Assembly (NCBI RefSeq): GCF_042186555.1
Contig: NC_133324.1
Location: 6,551,758-6,615,757 of the forward strand
Direction of reading: 5' to 3'
From: Aquarana catesbeiana
Taxonomy: Eukaryota; Chordata; Amphibia; Anura; Ranidae
Length of the DNA: 64,000 nucleotides
The notes under the pieces were generated by a model that had not been told where the DNA came from, did no database searches, and saw nothing but the letters and a program-made list of their open reading frames with translations. Positions 1 through 11,419 of the stretch are shown here, piece after piece (the stretch's first letter is position 1; every line of letters starts with the position of its first letter). A program made the position numbers and the translations under genes.

Positions 1-155
1 GTGGCTGCATATGATGGGAACAAGTGGCTGCGTTTGATGGGCACAATGGCTGCATTTGATAGGCACAGTGAGGCTGCAATTGATGGGGGGGTTCGGTGTT
101 TTTCAGTTTGTTTGCGCCCCCCAAAAAAATTTGGAGCACCAGCCACCACTGTGCA
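1..155. repeat. Fragment of hAT-internal minisatellite, cut by window edge
   Basis: The first 90 bases are degenerate copies of a unit of the type GTGGCTGCATTTGATGGGCACA. They are followed by a TTTTCAGTTTGTTTGCGCCCC segment and end near CCACCACTG. The same combination occurs inside the hAT element at 35656-37651 (minisatellite 35745-36545, then the same segment at about 36560-36595). This is therefore probably the end of a second copy of that element or of its internal repeat. No terminal inverted repeat is visible here. Confidence 0.6.
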
Positions 156-349
156 GGAGTAAAATGTGGAAGTTGGGGAGAGATAAACTATGAATGGAAC
201 AGAATCATAAACTGTCACCACCTTAAGAAATGTAAAGATTTTATACGTTTTAATCATCTCATTTATATCATTTGTTTAATATGTTTTGTTGTTTATTTTG
301 TGAATGAATCTCAAGAAAATCCCAAGACATATTAGGATGCAAAAGTTAC

Positions 350-355
350 TTTATT
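350..355 (-). promoter_or_regulatory. Poly(A) signal of chymotrypsinogen copy A
   Basis: On the minus strand this reads AATAAA, about 30 bases beyond the stop codon of copy A. The same hexamer in the same context (ACTCAATAAAGTAACTTTT) follows copies B, C and D. Confidence 0.85.
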
Positions 356-382
356 GAGTATCAGAAGGACGTTGGATGGTAT

Positions 383-3300
383 TTAGTTGGCGGCAACAGT
401 CTGGTCCACCCAGGATCTGAGGGCGGTGACGCGGGCGTAGACTCCGGGAGAAGATGGAGAGCAGGAAGAGCTGCCAAAGGAGACAACACCGGCCAGGGTC
501 CAGGCTCCGTTCCTCTGGCACACAAGAGGTCCACCAGAGTCACCCTGAAAAGAAGCAAAATGAAGAATTACAGAAGAGTTCTCAAGTAATCACTTGCTGA
601 CATAACAACACTTATGCGCTACGGCAAAGAGTTTGTACTTGATCACTCTCGCGCCGCATGTATGCATCCATGGACGTCTAAAATTTCTGTTCTGAAAGTA
701 CACTTGCTGTGTGCTCACACATTGACTGGGCTTTCACAGAAAGCTCCTCTTCTCTAGTTATGATCGGGAGCTCCTGAGACTGGCTCATGATCAGGTGACT
801 ATTGTGACAGCCAATCACATGGTGGTTAGTCAAGTGGTTAGTAATTCCTTCCTGTCTCCGAAGGCATAAATGCCCAGTTTAAGGGATGCACGGCTGGGTG
901 TCAATGGGGTTAATGTAGCCAAAACTATGGAGCCATGACATATTATTATCTACTTACAATAGGACATAACTTCTACCTGAGTGTGGATTCTATTCAGTAT
1001 ATAAAGAAATTGAACCAGTTTTTGGATCATGAGACCCAGAGCAATGTAGTCCCAATGTTATTCGTTTGATGTTAACATACATTTGAAAGAAAAGCCGTAA
1101 TTTGTGAAATATTTTATTGGTTCTGGCAGAAAGCGAGGGGGAGATTTTATGAAGGGAGCCAGTGGATAGCAGTAGAATTTTGACAAGGCTTATGATCCTT
1201 TCCATCTCTATATAGACTAATACAATTGTTGGATACGCACTGTAAGATAGCCTGGATGGATGACATCATTTCCAATTTTTGGACTTTTTATGGTCCACGT
1301 AAGGTCCTCTACACCATGGTGGCACTGCTCAACCACAAGGCCAAGCTTGGTGCCAATCTATATAAAGTATTCTTTGACAAAAGAAACTCAACGGGTCTCA
1401 GAAGAGAACTTGAACTTTGGAACAAATCATGAAACACATATATGAACTAATAATGGGTCCAAAAGAACTCCTCACCAGTTATTTTCAACAACAGTGATGT
1501 GCAGAAGATAATTTATTATATGAAACAGAACACAGGACCATTAATGGTGGAACAAATCATTCAGTTTTCACTAATTAGGTTTAATTTTATACCTAATCAT
1601 CTAATATACAAAGACAAGTGTGTCTTGCCTACAGTCAAGCATGGTGGTGGGAGTGTCATGGTCTGGGGCTGCATGAGTGCTGCCGGCACTGGGGAGCTAC
1701 AGTTCATTGAGGGAACCATGAATGCCAACATGTACTGTGACATAGTGAAGCAGAGCATGATCCCCTCCCTTCGGAGAATGGGCAGATAACGACCCCAAAC
1801 ACACCTCCAAGACGACCATTGCCTTGCTAAAGAAGCTGTGGGTAAATATGATGGACTGGCCAAGCATGTCTCCAGACCTAAACCCTATTGAACATTTGTG
1901 GGGCATCCTCAAACGGAAAGTGGAGGAGCGCAAGGTCTCTAACATCCACCAGCTCGGTGATGTCGTCATGGAGGAGTGGAAGAGGACTCCAATGGCAACC
2001 TGTGAAGCTCTGGTGAACTCCATGCCCAAGAGGGTTAAGGCAGTGCTGGAAAATAATGGTGGCCACACAAAATATTGACACTTTGGGCCCAATTTGGACA
2101 TTTTCACTTAGGGGTGTACTCACCTTTGTTGCCAGCAGTTTAGACATTAATGGCTGTGTGTTGAGTTATTTTGAGGGGACAGCAAATTTACACTGTTATA
2201 CAAGCTGTACACTCACTACTTTACATTGTAACAAAGTGTAATTTCTTCACATGAAAAGATAGAATAAAATATTTAGAAAAATGTGAGGGGTGTACTCACT
2301 TTTGTGGGATACTGTATATGTATAATAATCTATGTATGATTGTTAGGCTACACAGACTGTTCTGCCTCATATAAAGCGACCCACTTTGAAATAGTTTGGA
2401 CCCCTAGGCTATTGTTCTGTTCAATGAGATAACTACAGAGAGCTAACACTGGTCAATAGAAAGTCTGTAGATCATCGTACCATGCAGGAGGAGGCACCGG
2501 AGGCACCAGCGCAGATCATGGAGGCCTGGATTTTGGTTGAAAAGTATCTCTGGCAGTCAGCATTGGCCAGAAGAGGAAGAGACACCTGCTGGAGTTTAGC
2601 TGGCTTGGCTTGTGCTAAGGGAGAAAGTAAGAAGATGGATTAACATAAAGGATGAACAGCAACTAACATATTTAAACTCTAGACATCTCTATGTACAGCC
2701 CTCTGTAGAAGACCATATTATGGTCTTTTTGTTGTGATTGTTGTTCATACCAGACCGACAGCCAACCAAAGAAGACCGTATTATGGCCATATCATTATCA
2801 TGCCTGTCCATACCAGACTGACAGTCAACCAAAGAAGACCATATTGTGCCATTTCATTGCGATTCCTGCCAATACCCAACTAAAACTGATATTTTGCTTT
2901 GTTTCTCTTGGAAATGTCTGATGGTTTTTCCAACTTATGACACTTCTCTTAGCACATGTGAGGGACCCAAGAAGAGGAGGATCCGGGCTGCTCTGAGCAA
3001 ATGCACTGCACAAACCCTCCCCTCAGCTCATTTTTCCTATTTGTTTGTGTGTTTTTGAGCTTCTTTGAGCTTTTTCATGCTCTTTTGCTCTTTTTCATGC
3101 ATTTTCGTGCATTTTTGGGCACGTAGATGTCTTTTCTGCTCAAAAGCTCCTGTCAAAAATGTTTGGTGGGTTTTTTTTTTTCTGCCTTTAAGGAGCCTAT
3201 GCCTGTAAAACTTCTGAAAAAGCCATAGTGTGCATTGGCACATTGGCTAACAAGGATGGGAGTTTCCAGGCAGAAAAAAAAAGAGAGCTCAAAAAAGCTC

Positions 3301-6300
3301 AAAAGCCTGTAGGAGCCGCTTCTTTGAGCTGCAGTGTGCATGAGCCCTAATAATTCGTCTTTGATGCTTGTAACAATTTGCAGGCATCACTTACATAGGA
3401 TCCACTGCCTCAGCTACCCGGTGTACAAAGAATGATCCTGATCCCAAAATAATTGTTGAGTCTCACCAACTAGAGCTTCAGGATGACCACAACAGGAGAA
3501 GAGGACCAAAGCAGATGAGGTATGCCCTACAATCTTACATGATGATTTTTAGAACATACTTTATATGCCCAAGGCTTTAACTGATTAATACTTTGTATGT
3601 TTGAAGAACACCTAATCTTCTTACTGGCGGCATTGGTGTATCCCCATCCGGTGGTGACGCATCTTTCTCCTCCATTGAAAACTTCAGAGGAAGCAGCAAG
3701 ACACACGGGAGACACGCGGACATCGAGGGTGGCAGGACTGGAAAGCTTGATCAGAGCGATGTCATTGACCTTGGTCTGGGTGCTGTACTGGGGGTGTCTG
3801 AAGAACTGAAAAAAGTTACAATAAGGATTCATGTTTTCATAGATTTTAATACATCAGGGTCTACTACTGAACTTATCAGTATGTAGTTTGAGCCAGACTC
3901 TGGGGAAAAGAGAGAGGGGGGGGAATTCAACATTTCAGGGGTGTTAGAACCTCCTTTCTTAATAACCTCCTACTTTTTTGAGGAAGGGAGTGCTTACACA
4001 CCCCCCGAAACGTTGGGTTCTTCCACCTCCTCCTCTCTCTTTTTTGACCAGGGTCTGGTTCAGCTATTCTTTCCATTACTCTATTCTGGGTACTGAATTT
4101 CTTCATGTATTTCTAAACATCAGCTGCTATATGATTTAGGTGGTGCTCATTGTACCTATATACATACAGTACATGGATTTTGGTGATCATGGTACATGGT
4201 GATCATATCCCCCAAATGTATTTATACATGGTGATCATATCCCCCCTTATGTCTTTATACATGGTGATCATATCCCCCCTTATGTCTTTATACATGGTGA
4301 TCATATCCCCCCTTATGTCTTTATACATGGTGATCATATCCCCCCTTATGTCTTTATACATGGAGATCATATCCCCCTTATGTCTTTATACATGGTGATC
4401 ATATCCCCCTTATGTATTTATACATGGTGATCATATCCCCCCTTAATCTCCTCTTCTCCAGAGAGAATAAATTCAGTTCCTCTAATCTTTCCTCATAGCT
4501 GAGCTCCTCCATGCCTCTTATCAGTTTGGTTGCCCTTCTCTGCACTTTCTCCAGTTCCCCGATATCCTTTTTGAGAACTGGTGCCCAAAACCCGATCTGC
4601 ATATTCCAGATGAGGTCTTACTAATGATTCACTAATAAAAAAAACTTACTCTGCCGATGGACTTGACCTGGATGGGCTCAGCATTGGAGGACTGGTCGAA
4701 TTCACCCAGGACCACACGGTGGGAAGTTCTGGATGAAAGACAAACATGGCAGGTCATTGGTAAATGGTTGGGTGCCATGATGACGATGGTTTTCAATCTC
4801 AACCTTATTCTCTCCATACATGGGGAAATTTTACATATCTGGCAGTGAAAGGTCAATTCTTCACAGTAATTTAGTAAAGGGTACAAGACTATGTTATCCT
4901 TGCTATATACATCGCTCTACTTTCTACAAATCCTACCTTCCACATCTGGAAATAAAGAGAGTTAACAGTTAGTTGTAAATGATATAAAAGGATCTATATA
5001 GTTTCCGGTCTGTAAACCAGAGGCTCTGGATGGACAGTTGGATAAATGGTTCTATATTTAGGATGTATCTGGTCTATAAACCAGAGGCTCTGGATGGACA
5101 GTTGGATAAATGGTTCTATATTTAGGATGTATCCGGTCTATAAACCAGAGGCTCTGGATGGACAGTTGGATAAATGGTTCTATATTTATTATGTATCCGG
5201 TCTATAAACCAGAGGCTCTGAACGGACAGATTACCAGTAAAGCATTACAGTGAATAAAGACTTTGCAGTAGAATATTATTATTATATTATATCATTTAAG
5301 ACTCACGTGACTCCGCAGTGGGCAGCAGTGACAACCCAGAGACTGTTGATGATGGAGCCGCCACAGTAGTGGAATCCAGTGCTATCCTATAGAAAAAGAG
5401 TCATAAGGCCATTGCTTTATATACAGAACATTTCACCTACCCCCATGAAGATTCTTATCCCCACATTGGAAAATGTAACATTTTGTAGCTATAGTCACAG
5501 AGACGGACCACCTAAGCTTAGTGCCAGGAAGCTTTACAAAGTTGCCTAAAACTCCCAATATTCATTAAAGGACAAAACCAGATGTAAGATGACAGGCAGA
5601 TATATAATATTGTCACATAGTATTTAAAGCTGACCTCCAGGCAGATATAAAATACTCTAATTAATGCAGTGCTGTATTTATTAATTCATCATTAAATGCA
5701 TTTTTTTAGAAGCTCCTGAATGTGACCTCATATCAGCTTTTATCAGTCTTCCTAGAAGAGGTCAATCATGTGTAATAGAAGAGTCTAAGTATTTATCTTT
5801 CCTGGAAAAAATACTGGTCCATTTTCCCTTCAATCCTTCTCATTGGGCTTCTCCTGGAGAAGAGGACCATCCATTCTGGACTCTGACATTCCCTTCAGCT
5901 TCGGATCACATGACTAATTGTCTAGGCAGTCAGATATGCTGCTAACACTGGAAGAAACCTAAAGCAGCACCTTCAGCCCTCCTATTGTTATTATTTATCC
6001 ATGCCAGCAAGACTGTAGATGTTTCTTTATTGGAATCTAGGTCCATTTTAGAGAGGTTCTGCCCTTGGGGATAGAAAGGGGGGGAGCCTCTTCACATACC
6101 CTCCCCCTCTGATGTTTGATTGGCATCTACAGGCACCTTCTCCAGTCACCTACTGATCAGCTACTAGATGCTTCTAAGTGCCATCTTCTGCGCCTTGATG
6201 TTCTTTAGTGGGACACATCTTCTCACCTACCCGTCCCCTCTTTGCTTTTCCAAAAGAGGTTGTCACCTACCTCTGCCTTCTTCCACTTTGCATTTCTAAA

Positions 6301-7131
6301 AGGGCTGCGTTACGTTAAATGTTTCCATTTGGAATTGAAATCTAAAACATTCAGTCAGTGAAAATTTTAAAGCTTTGTCCATAGGAAGTCCTAGATCTGA
6401 GGGATGGTGGAGGGGCATGTGTTTTTACACAATGGGTGGCATTCTGAGCTTACCCTAGAAATAACATTAAACCCAGAAATGTTACAATTTAAAGAACAAG
6501 ATAAAAATGTGGTAAGAAATGGTCGTACCTGAAGAGACACCTGCCATGGCCAAGAACCAGAGACGGCGTTTTCACCGTTCACAACCCTGGCGTAGCCGGA
6601 GATAAGAGGCCTGATGGCGGGAACACCGCAACCTGAGAAATACAAATTCTTATTATAACTGCCAGTAATACATTGTTACACACCACCATATAATACAACA
6701 CAACGTCTGTTTGGTCATTAAGTCTCAGTTATCGTCTTTGCACTTTGTCCACATATGATCGATAATAAGGCGGATTTTTTACTTTTTTTTTCCATTAAAA
6801 AAATGATAAAATAATCAGAGCCAGGCTATCCCAACCATATATTGTTCAGGAGTTTGTTTCATTGTCTTATCCATAGTGGATGTGATCAATAAAATGGAGA
6901 TTGCCAAAAGTCTTCCATACAATTAGATCAATGTACTACGTTATATAAGCTCTATGAGTGTATGTCTAGAATATTTCATTGGTATAGTATGTGTAAAAAA
7001 AAATATATATATATATATATTTATTTATATATACACAGTATATTACAATGTACTACAAACATTTATGTATACTCACCATAGGCTCCGCTGAGCAGGACCA
7101 GGCAGGACAGGAGGACCCACAGTGTTGCCAT
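383..7131 (-). CDS. ctrl: Chymotrypsinogen-like serine protease, copy A (7 exons, intact)
   Basis: Secreted pancreatic protease zymogen. Exons on the minus strand: 7131-7077, 6632-6529, 5386-5307, 4728-4650, 3805-3625, 2614-2481 and 544-383, all with GT/AG introns. They sum to 795 nt, a 264-residue protein with no internal stop. The signal peptide MATLWVLLSCLVLLSGAYG is followed by the propeptide CGVPAIRPLISGYAR and a trypsin-type activation site before VVNGE. His57 lies in VVTAAHC (exon 3), Asp102 in NDIALIKL (exon 5) and Ser195 in GDSGGPL (exon 7). Ser189 in SSCM predicts chymotrypsin-type S1 specificity. All ten cysteines of the five chymotrypsin disulfides are present. GEFDQSSNAEPIQV and SPVCLAAS resemble CTRL more than CTRB, while the C-terminus WVDQTVAAN resembles CTRB, so the symbol is tentative. 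Position 215 is Phe (VVSFG), where Trp is usual. The gene is divergent from pseudogene B, with which it shares a promoter layout. Confidence 0.95.
1612..2316 (+). mobile_element. 5'-truncated Tc1-like transposon in intron 6 of copy A
   Basis: The C-terminal half of a Tc1/mariner transposase is readable in two stretches, 1612-1789 (HGGGSVMVWGCMSAAGTGELQ) and about 1790-2078 (DNDPKHTSKTT, then DWPSMSPDLNPIEHLWG). These carry the second D and the final acidic residue of the DDE triad. A small deletion near 1785-1790 shifts the frame. The 3' end GGGGTGTACTCACTTTTGTG...ATACTGTA runs to a TA at 2316, the typical Tc1 terminus. The DNA-binding half and the left terminus are absent, so it is inactive. 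Confidence 0.85.
2686..2874. repeat. 63-bp tandem repeat, about 3 copies, intron 5 of copy A
   Basis: Units beginning ACCAGACCGACAGCCAACC at 2749 and 2812 repeat with a 63-bp period. A more diverged unit lies before them. Related threefold repeats lie in the same intron of copy B at about 18930-19100, so the repeat predates the duplication. Confidence 0.7.
3040..3350. repeat. Probable foldback/MITE-like repeat in intron 5 of copy A
   Basis: Runs rich in TTTGAGCTTTTT on the left are partly complementary to GAGCTCAAAAAAGCTCAAAAG on the right. The right end reads CTGCAGTGTGCATGAGCCCTAA. The structure suggests an old inverted-repeat element. Clean termini or a target duplication were not found. 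Confidence 0.35.
4185..4440. repeat. 33-bp minisatellite derived from a CR1/L2 reverse-transcriptase segment
   Basis: About seven copies of a 33-bp unit, TACATGGTGATCATATCCCC..., lie next to a CR1/L2 3' coding fragment. On the minus strand the unit encodes GDMITMYKDIR, eleven residues. This is the same peptide that ends the LINE fragment just to the right (LRGDMITMYKYIRG), so the array is an expansion of eleven RT codons. Confidence 0.85.
4435..4630 (-). mobile_element. CR1/L2-type LINE fragment (C-terminal RT region)
   Basis: The minus strand encodes FWAPVLKKDIGELEKVQRR, ATKLIRGMEELSYEERLEEL and FSLEKRRLRGDM. This is the conserved C-terminal stretch of CR1/L2-type non-LTR reverse transcriptases. 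Only about 65 codons remain. It lies in intron 4 of copy A, immediately beside the exon 4 donor. Confidence 0.85.
5005..5230. repeat. 64-bp intronic minisatellite, about 3.5 copies (copy A intron 3)
   Basis: The unit contains GGTCTATAAACCAGAGGCTC and TGGACAGTTGGATAAATGG and repeats every 64 bp. The same unit is expanded to about 12 copies in intron 3 of copy C (47885-48665) and is present in about 2 copies, inverted, in copy D (55213-55320). Confidence 0.9.
6996..7040. repeat. AT-rich dinucleotide microsatellite, intron 1 of copy A
   Basis: An (AT)n tract within a wider AT-rich stretch close to the exon 1 donor. A longer counterpart occupies the same intron position in copy C (50325-50410). 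Confidence 0.85.
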
Positions 7132-7176
7132 CTTCTGCTTTTCTTGGATATGAGGACGACTGTAAGGTCTGTTCAG

Positions 7177-7184
7177 CTTATATA
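7177..7184 (-). promoter_or_regulatory. TATA box of copy A
   Basis: TATATAAG on the minus strand, about 46 bases upstream of the ATG. An inverted CCAAT (GATTGGCTGACTGAG on the minus strand) lies just upstream near 7190-7201. The same arrangement is conserved at all four gene copies. Confidence 0.85.
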
Positions 7185-7295
7185 CGCTCAGTCAGCCAAT
7201 CAGGGGAGAGCTCCAGGCTTGTTATTAGGACAATTTTAGCCCTCCTTATCAGGAAACCTTTGCCAAATCCGGATATCCCGCCAACGTGGGCTGGA

Positions 7296-7345
7296 GGAAA
7301 AGATAGGAAGAAACAGGTGTTACAGGAGAACGTCACTTGTCAAGA
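7296..7345 (-). promoter_or_regulatory. Conserved E-box/PTF1-like pancreatic promoter block, copy A
   Basis: On the minus strand the block reads GTGACGTTCTCCTGTAACACCTG and then TTTTCC 18 bases after the E-box start. CACCTG plus a TTTTCC half-site resembles the bipartite PTF1 site of exocrine pancreas genes, although the spacing is not the textbook one. The block is conserved almost base for base upstream of copies B (10053-10095), C (50660-50705) and D (53762-53806). Confidence 0.6.
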
Positions 7346-7349
7346 CTCT

Positions 7350-9045
7350 CGCTGAGTGATGAATTCTATAATTATTCCATGTATCAGAGTACGTCATTTA
7401 CTCCATATTACCTAAAGAGTGGATTTTATTTTTGATAAGGAACATCTCAAAAAATCAATGGAATATCTTGGTTCTACAGTACAGAACTTTTACCACTAAA
7501 CACTCACATTTCCAAGATATCACCAACGCTTCTCACTTGTCTTCTAAGCACTCCATAACCACTTGCCTTTTAGTTAGGCCAAAATCCATCATTAAGAGCT
7601 CCCCTCCTCCACTTTTCACCATTATTTACAAGAAGTTCCAGCATACAACATAACAAAGGGAAGTAAATGGCACAAACCAGCATTTGTTGAATAAAACTCC
7701 AAGATTCAACCAAGACCTAGATGTTTAAGCTTTCTGGTTGTAACCTGCTGAATGTCAAAGGAGAGCTTTGTGAATCTAATGCCAATTTGTGACATTATCT
7801 CACTTTGTTTTGTTGTGGACTTTGCAGTGAAGAGCTGGCGTGAAAGGCAAGCATGGACCCACCTGGACTCATGACTGCCATTCATATTATTAGATGCTCC
7901 AGGCATAGGTGTCACTCGTTCCAGGCACCTAGGTCACTTAATCCATAACAAGAAAAGATGGCCAATCTGCGTACTCTCCAATGGAAATCTTTATTGGCTA
8001 CATATCAAAAGACAAAGTGTATACTCTGCTAACACATTTAGGCTACAACTTCCTTCCTCATAGCATGAGGAAGATTTGCATCAGAGAGTAAACCGAGTGG
8101 CCCATGCACGCTTCTCTGAGCATCTCGCTTCTAGCTTCAGCCCCCTGGGATCGGACCTCAGTCCCTGTTATAATGCACAGGACCAGAGGGTCGGACCCAA
8201 GAAGAAAGACCCACCATGAAAAGTTAACTCTCCCGGCTGGAGCGGCACTAAACTAACCTGTTTACAGGCTGCTCATTAAAAATGATCGGGCTGCCTTAAT
8301 ACACATTGAGATGTAAAATAATGCAAGTTAAGGTCATTGCAGTGATGCACGTGGGGAATGTAAATGGAACCCCAACCCTCATTAAAAAATCACGTGTGCA
8401 GTGATGTGTGCTATGATAAAATAGCACCTACTTTTTCCTGACGTTGGAGTGAATGGGCTGGCAATCATCAGCATGCCAAAACACAGACCGATGCAAAATA
8501 ATAAAGCAATTTTACAAATAAAAAGAACATAATGAACAATAGCCTGATCATAGGAATGGTTTGGATCATTCAACAATGAACATATGAATGGTTAAAAAAA
8601 GTCACTGCTGGCCAGTGGTGATTGCCCCCTACATGTTGGTGGTCAATGGCCTGTAAAATATTGCATGTGGGTGCCCTTATAACATTTGTGGTTAGTAATC
8701 AGTGCCCCCAATTTGTTGGAGGTCAGTGGGGGGGCTTCGCAGTTCCAGTGTTGCAGTCCCCTTCATCTCTGCTGAGTGATGTCCCACCAGAATTACGTAG
8801 GCACTGCAGAGCTGGAGAACACTCTGTATGTGTCTTCTGGCATATAACAGAGTATGTCCCTCTAACAATCAGAGTGAAATAATATTTCCGAGGTCTACCT
8901 AGACCACCATTTCCCCACTGCCACATCCACACCAAAAAAAAAAGAAAAACAACGGCACAAATTGGCATAAGATTTTCAAAACTTTCTACTGACGTTCAGT
9001 AGGTTGCATCAGGAAAGCTTGAAACCTCTAGGTCTTGGTTAAATC
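7350..9045. other. A-B intergenic DNA: no gene seen
   Basis: Non-coding sequence homologous to parts of the C-D spacer. The segment around 7676-7730 (AGCATTTGTTGAATAAAACTCC...AAGACCTAGATG) recurs at 51061-51120, 51775-52040 and, inverted, at 53375-53430 and beside the 9049 MITE. A decayed relic of the 31-bp repeat seen at 52690-52960 lies at about 8600-8740. No open frame has protein-like composition. Confidence 0.6.
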
Positions 9046-9048
9046 TCA

Positions 9049-9486
9049 TGCTGCGTACACACGAGCGGAATGTCCGTCAGAAAAAGTCAGATGGGAGATT
9101 TTTGCATCGTATATTCCGACCGTGTGTATGCCCCTTCAGACTTCCTCCATCAAAAATTCAGACGGACTTAGATAGAGAACATGTTCTAAATTTTTCCAAT
9201 GGAACCAATTCCTATCGGGAAAACCGCTCGTCTGTATGCTGTTCAGACGGACCAAAAACAACTCACGCTCTGAAGCAAGTACGAGACGGAAGCTATTGGC
9301 TACTGGCTATTGAACTTCCTTTTTCTAGTCCCGTCGTTACGTGTTGTACGTCACATCGTTCTGGACGGTCGGACTTTGGTGTGACCGTGTGTATGCAAGA
9401 CAGCTTGAGCGGAATTCAGTCGGAACTCCGTCGGAGAAACCTTCAGAGTTTATTCCGATGGCAAAACCGGTCGTGTGTACAGGGCA
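9049..9486. mobile_element. Harbinger-like MITE (TGCCSYGTACACACGA family), copy 1
   Basis: Termini TGCTGCGTACACACGAGCG and, inverted, TGCCCTGTACACACGACCG bound 438 bp of sequence. Three related copies lie at 19821-20268, 23698-24133 and, truncated, 29602-29965. Comparison with the unoccupied paralogous motif ACTCTAAGATTCAAC shows insertion at TAA, now TTA at 9487-9489 and TCA at 9046-9048. A 3-bp TWA target duplication fits PIF/Harbinger. No transposase is encoded. Confidence 0.75.
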
Positions 9487-9591
9487 TTAGAGTTTATCTA
9501 TATAAATGCTGGTGTGTGCCATTATTTCTCCTTGTTTTGTCATGTGCTGGAGCTTCTTCTCAATAGAGGTGAGATCTACAAACTGCAGAGA

Positions 9592-9750
9592 TGCCACCTC
9601 ATCCCTTTAAAACTGAACACCTTTGAATTACACGGGTTCTGAGGCTACTTAAATGCAGATAAGGCACCGAGTGAGTTAAATTACCACCTTAATCAGCCAC
9701 ATAACCCGTGTAATTAATATGTGTTCGGGTTTAAAGGGATGAGGTGGCAA
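9592..9750. mobile_element. Short palindromic MITE
   Basis: About 158 bp with inverted ends TGCCACCTCATCCCTTTAAA and TTTAAAGGGATGAGGTGGCA. Inner inverted pieces follow (ATTACACGGGTT / AACCCGTGTAAT). The target duplication is not clear, so no superfamily is assigned. Confidence 0.7.
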
Positions 9751-10052
9751 CCATAACAAACTGTTGAGCTGAGGTGGAGGAGGGGAGCCCATGGTCTATG
9801 ATGGATTTGTCCCAACTGAAAAAGAATTCCTTATTAGAAGACATGTTGGAAGCGTTGGGTAGATCCTGGAATCCAAGACCTGTGTGTGTTTAGTGGTGAA
9901 AAGTTTGTATTTTGGAACCACAATATTTATTGAGTTTTGAGATGTTCCACATCATAAATAAAATCCACTCCTTATGTAATATGGTGGAAAAAGGTGTGCT
10001 CTGATACCTCAACTAATTATAGATTTCATCACTCAGCGAGAGTCTTGATAAG

Positions 10053-10256
10053 TGACGTTCTCCTGTAACACCTGTTTCCTCGTATCTTTTTCTTCAGCCC
10101 AAGTTGGTGGAATATCCGGATTTGTTAAAAGTTTCCTGATAAGAAGGGCTAAAATTATCTTAATAACAAGCCTGGAGCTCTCACCCGATTGGCTGACTGA
10201 GCGTATATATGCTGAACAGACCTTACAATCATCCTCATATCCATGAAAAGCAGAAA
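10053..10256 (+). promoter_or_regulatory. Promoter block of pseudogene B
   Basis: GTGACGTTCTCCTGTAACACCTG at about 10052, an inverted CCAAT in CGATTGGCTGACTGAG, and a TATA variant TATATATG at 10204-10211. These match the blocks upstream of A, C and D. The transcription start region is retained although the first coding exon is gone. Confidence 0.7.
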
Positions 10257-10259
10257 ATG

Positions 10260-11073
10260 TCAATCCTTCGGGTCAGGCCCCATCGATTAGGGGCGCACAG
10301 GCGCAGTCCCCCCCCATCCATGCGTCCGGCCCCCTAATCTACATGCAGGGTGCTGGATGCATGGATTACAATGGGGGTGTGTGGTTTCTTTTAACCACTT
10401 CAATGCCGGGCATTTAGACACCTTCCTGCCCAGGCCAATTTTCAGCTTTCAGCGCTGTCATGCGACATGTACCCAAACTAAATTTTTATCATTTTGTTCC
10501 CACAAATAGAGCTTTCTTTTGAAGGTATTTGATCACCTCTGTGTTTTTTATTTTTTGCGCAACAAATAAAAAAAGATCGAAAATTTCTTTGTTTCTGATA
10601 AAAATTTTTGTAAATAAGTAAGTTTTCTCCTTCAATGACGGGCACTGATAAGGCGGCACTGATGGGCACCGATGAGGTGGCACCAATGTGATGGCACTGA
10701 TGAGGTGGCACTGAAGGGCACTGACGGGCACTGATGACAGGCACTGATAGGCGACACTGATGGGCACTGATAGGTGGCACTGATGGGCACTGATAGGTGG
10801 CACCAATGAGGTGGCACTGATGAGGTGGCACTGATGGGCACTGATGGGCACTGATAGGTGGCACTGGTATGCGGCACAGATGGGCACACATAGGCGGCAC
10901 TGACGGGCACTGATGGGCACTGATAGGCGGAACTGATGGGCACTGATAGGTGGCACTGATAAGGAATGATAGGTGGCACTGGTATGCGGCACAGATTTTC
11001 ACTCATAGGCGGCACAGATTTTCACTCATAGGCGGCACTGATGGGCACTCATAGGCGGCACTGATGGGTACTT
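10260..11073 (-). repeat. Frog-type interspersed repeat with GGCACTGATGGGCACTGATA minisatellite
   Basis: Homology to copies A, C and D stops right after the ATG of exon 1 at 10259. It resumes in intron 1 at about 11073 (AGCAAACTCCTGAACAATATATGG). The inserted DNA has TTAACCACTTCAATGCCGGG, an A/T-rich segment (GAGCTTTCTTTTG...GTATTTGATCACC) and about 430 bp of degenerate tandem units. The same parts, inverted, form 22140-23060. Long open frames here on the minus strand come from the repeat. Confidence 0.75.
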
Positions 11074-11315
11074 AAGCAAACTCCTGAACAATATATGGCC
11101 GGGATAGCCTGGCTCTGATTATTTTATTTTATTTTTATTAAATAGATGAAAACAAGTAAAAAAAAAAAAAATTCTGCCTTATTACCGATCATATGTAGAT
11201 AAAGTGCAAAGACGATAAAAAGAGACTTAAAAGCCAAGCAGACGTTGTGTTGTATTATATGGTGGTGTGTAACAATGTATTACTGGCAGTTATAATAAGA
11301 ATGTGTTTTTCTCAG

Positions 11316-11419
11316 GTTACATAGTTACATAGTAGGTGAGGATGAAAAAAGACACAAGTCCATCAAGTCCAACCTATGTGTGTGATTATGTGTCAGTATT
11401 ACATTGTATATCTCTGTAT
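11316..11419 (+). mobile_element. Short LINE/SINE-tail insertion at the exon 2 acceptor of copy B
   Basis: 104 bp beginning TTACATAGTTACATAGTAGG and containing GACACAAGTCCATCAAGTCC separates the acceptor CTCAG (11311-11315) from the first exon base of exon 2 (GTTGCGG at 11420). GTT occurs at both edges. The segment resembles a repeat common in frog genomes, recalled as the 3' part of a CR1/L2-type element. 104 is not a multiple of three, so exonisation would also shift the frame. Confidence 0.7.

Noticed and set aside
1226..1445. Overlapping 60-70 codon frames upstream of the Tc1 fragment
   Set aside because: Sequence is conserved intron 6 DNA shared with copies C and D, not coding.
9048..9566. 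172-codon open frame
   Set aside because: Lies in the Harbinger-like MITE, and the sister copies do not conserve the frame.
10478..11015. Three overlapping minus-strand open frames of 127-174 codons
   Set aside because: All are translations of the GGCACTGATGGGCACTGATA minisatellite in different frames.
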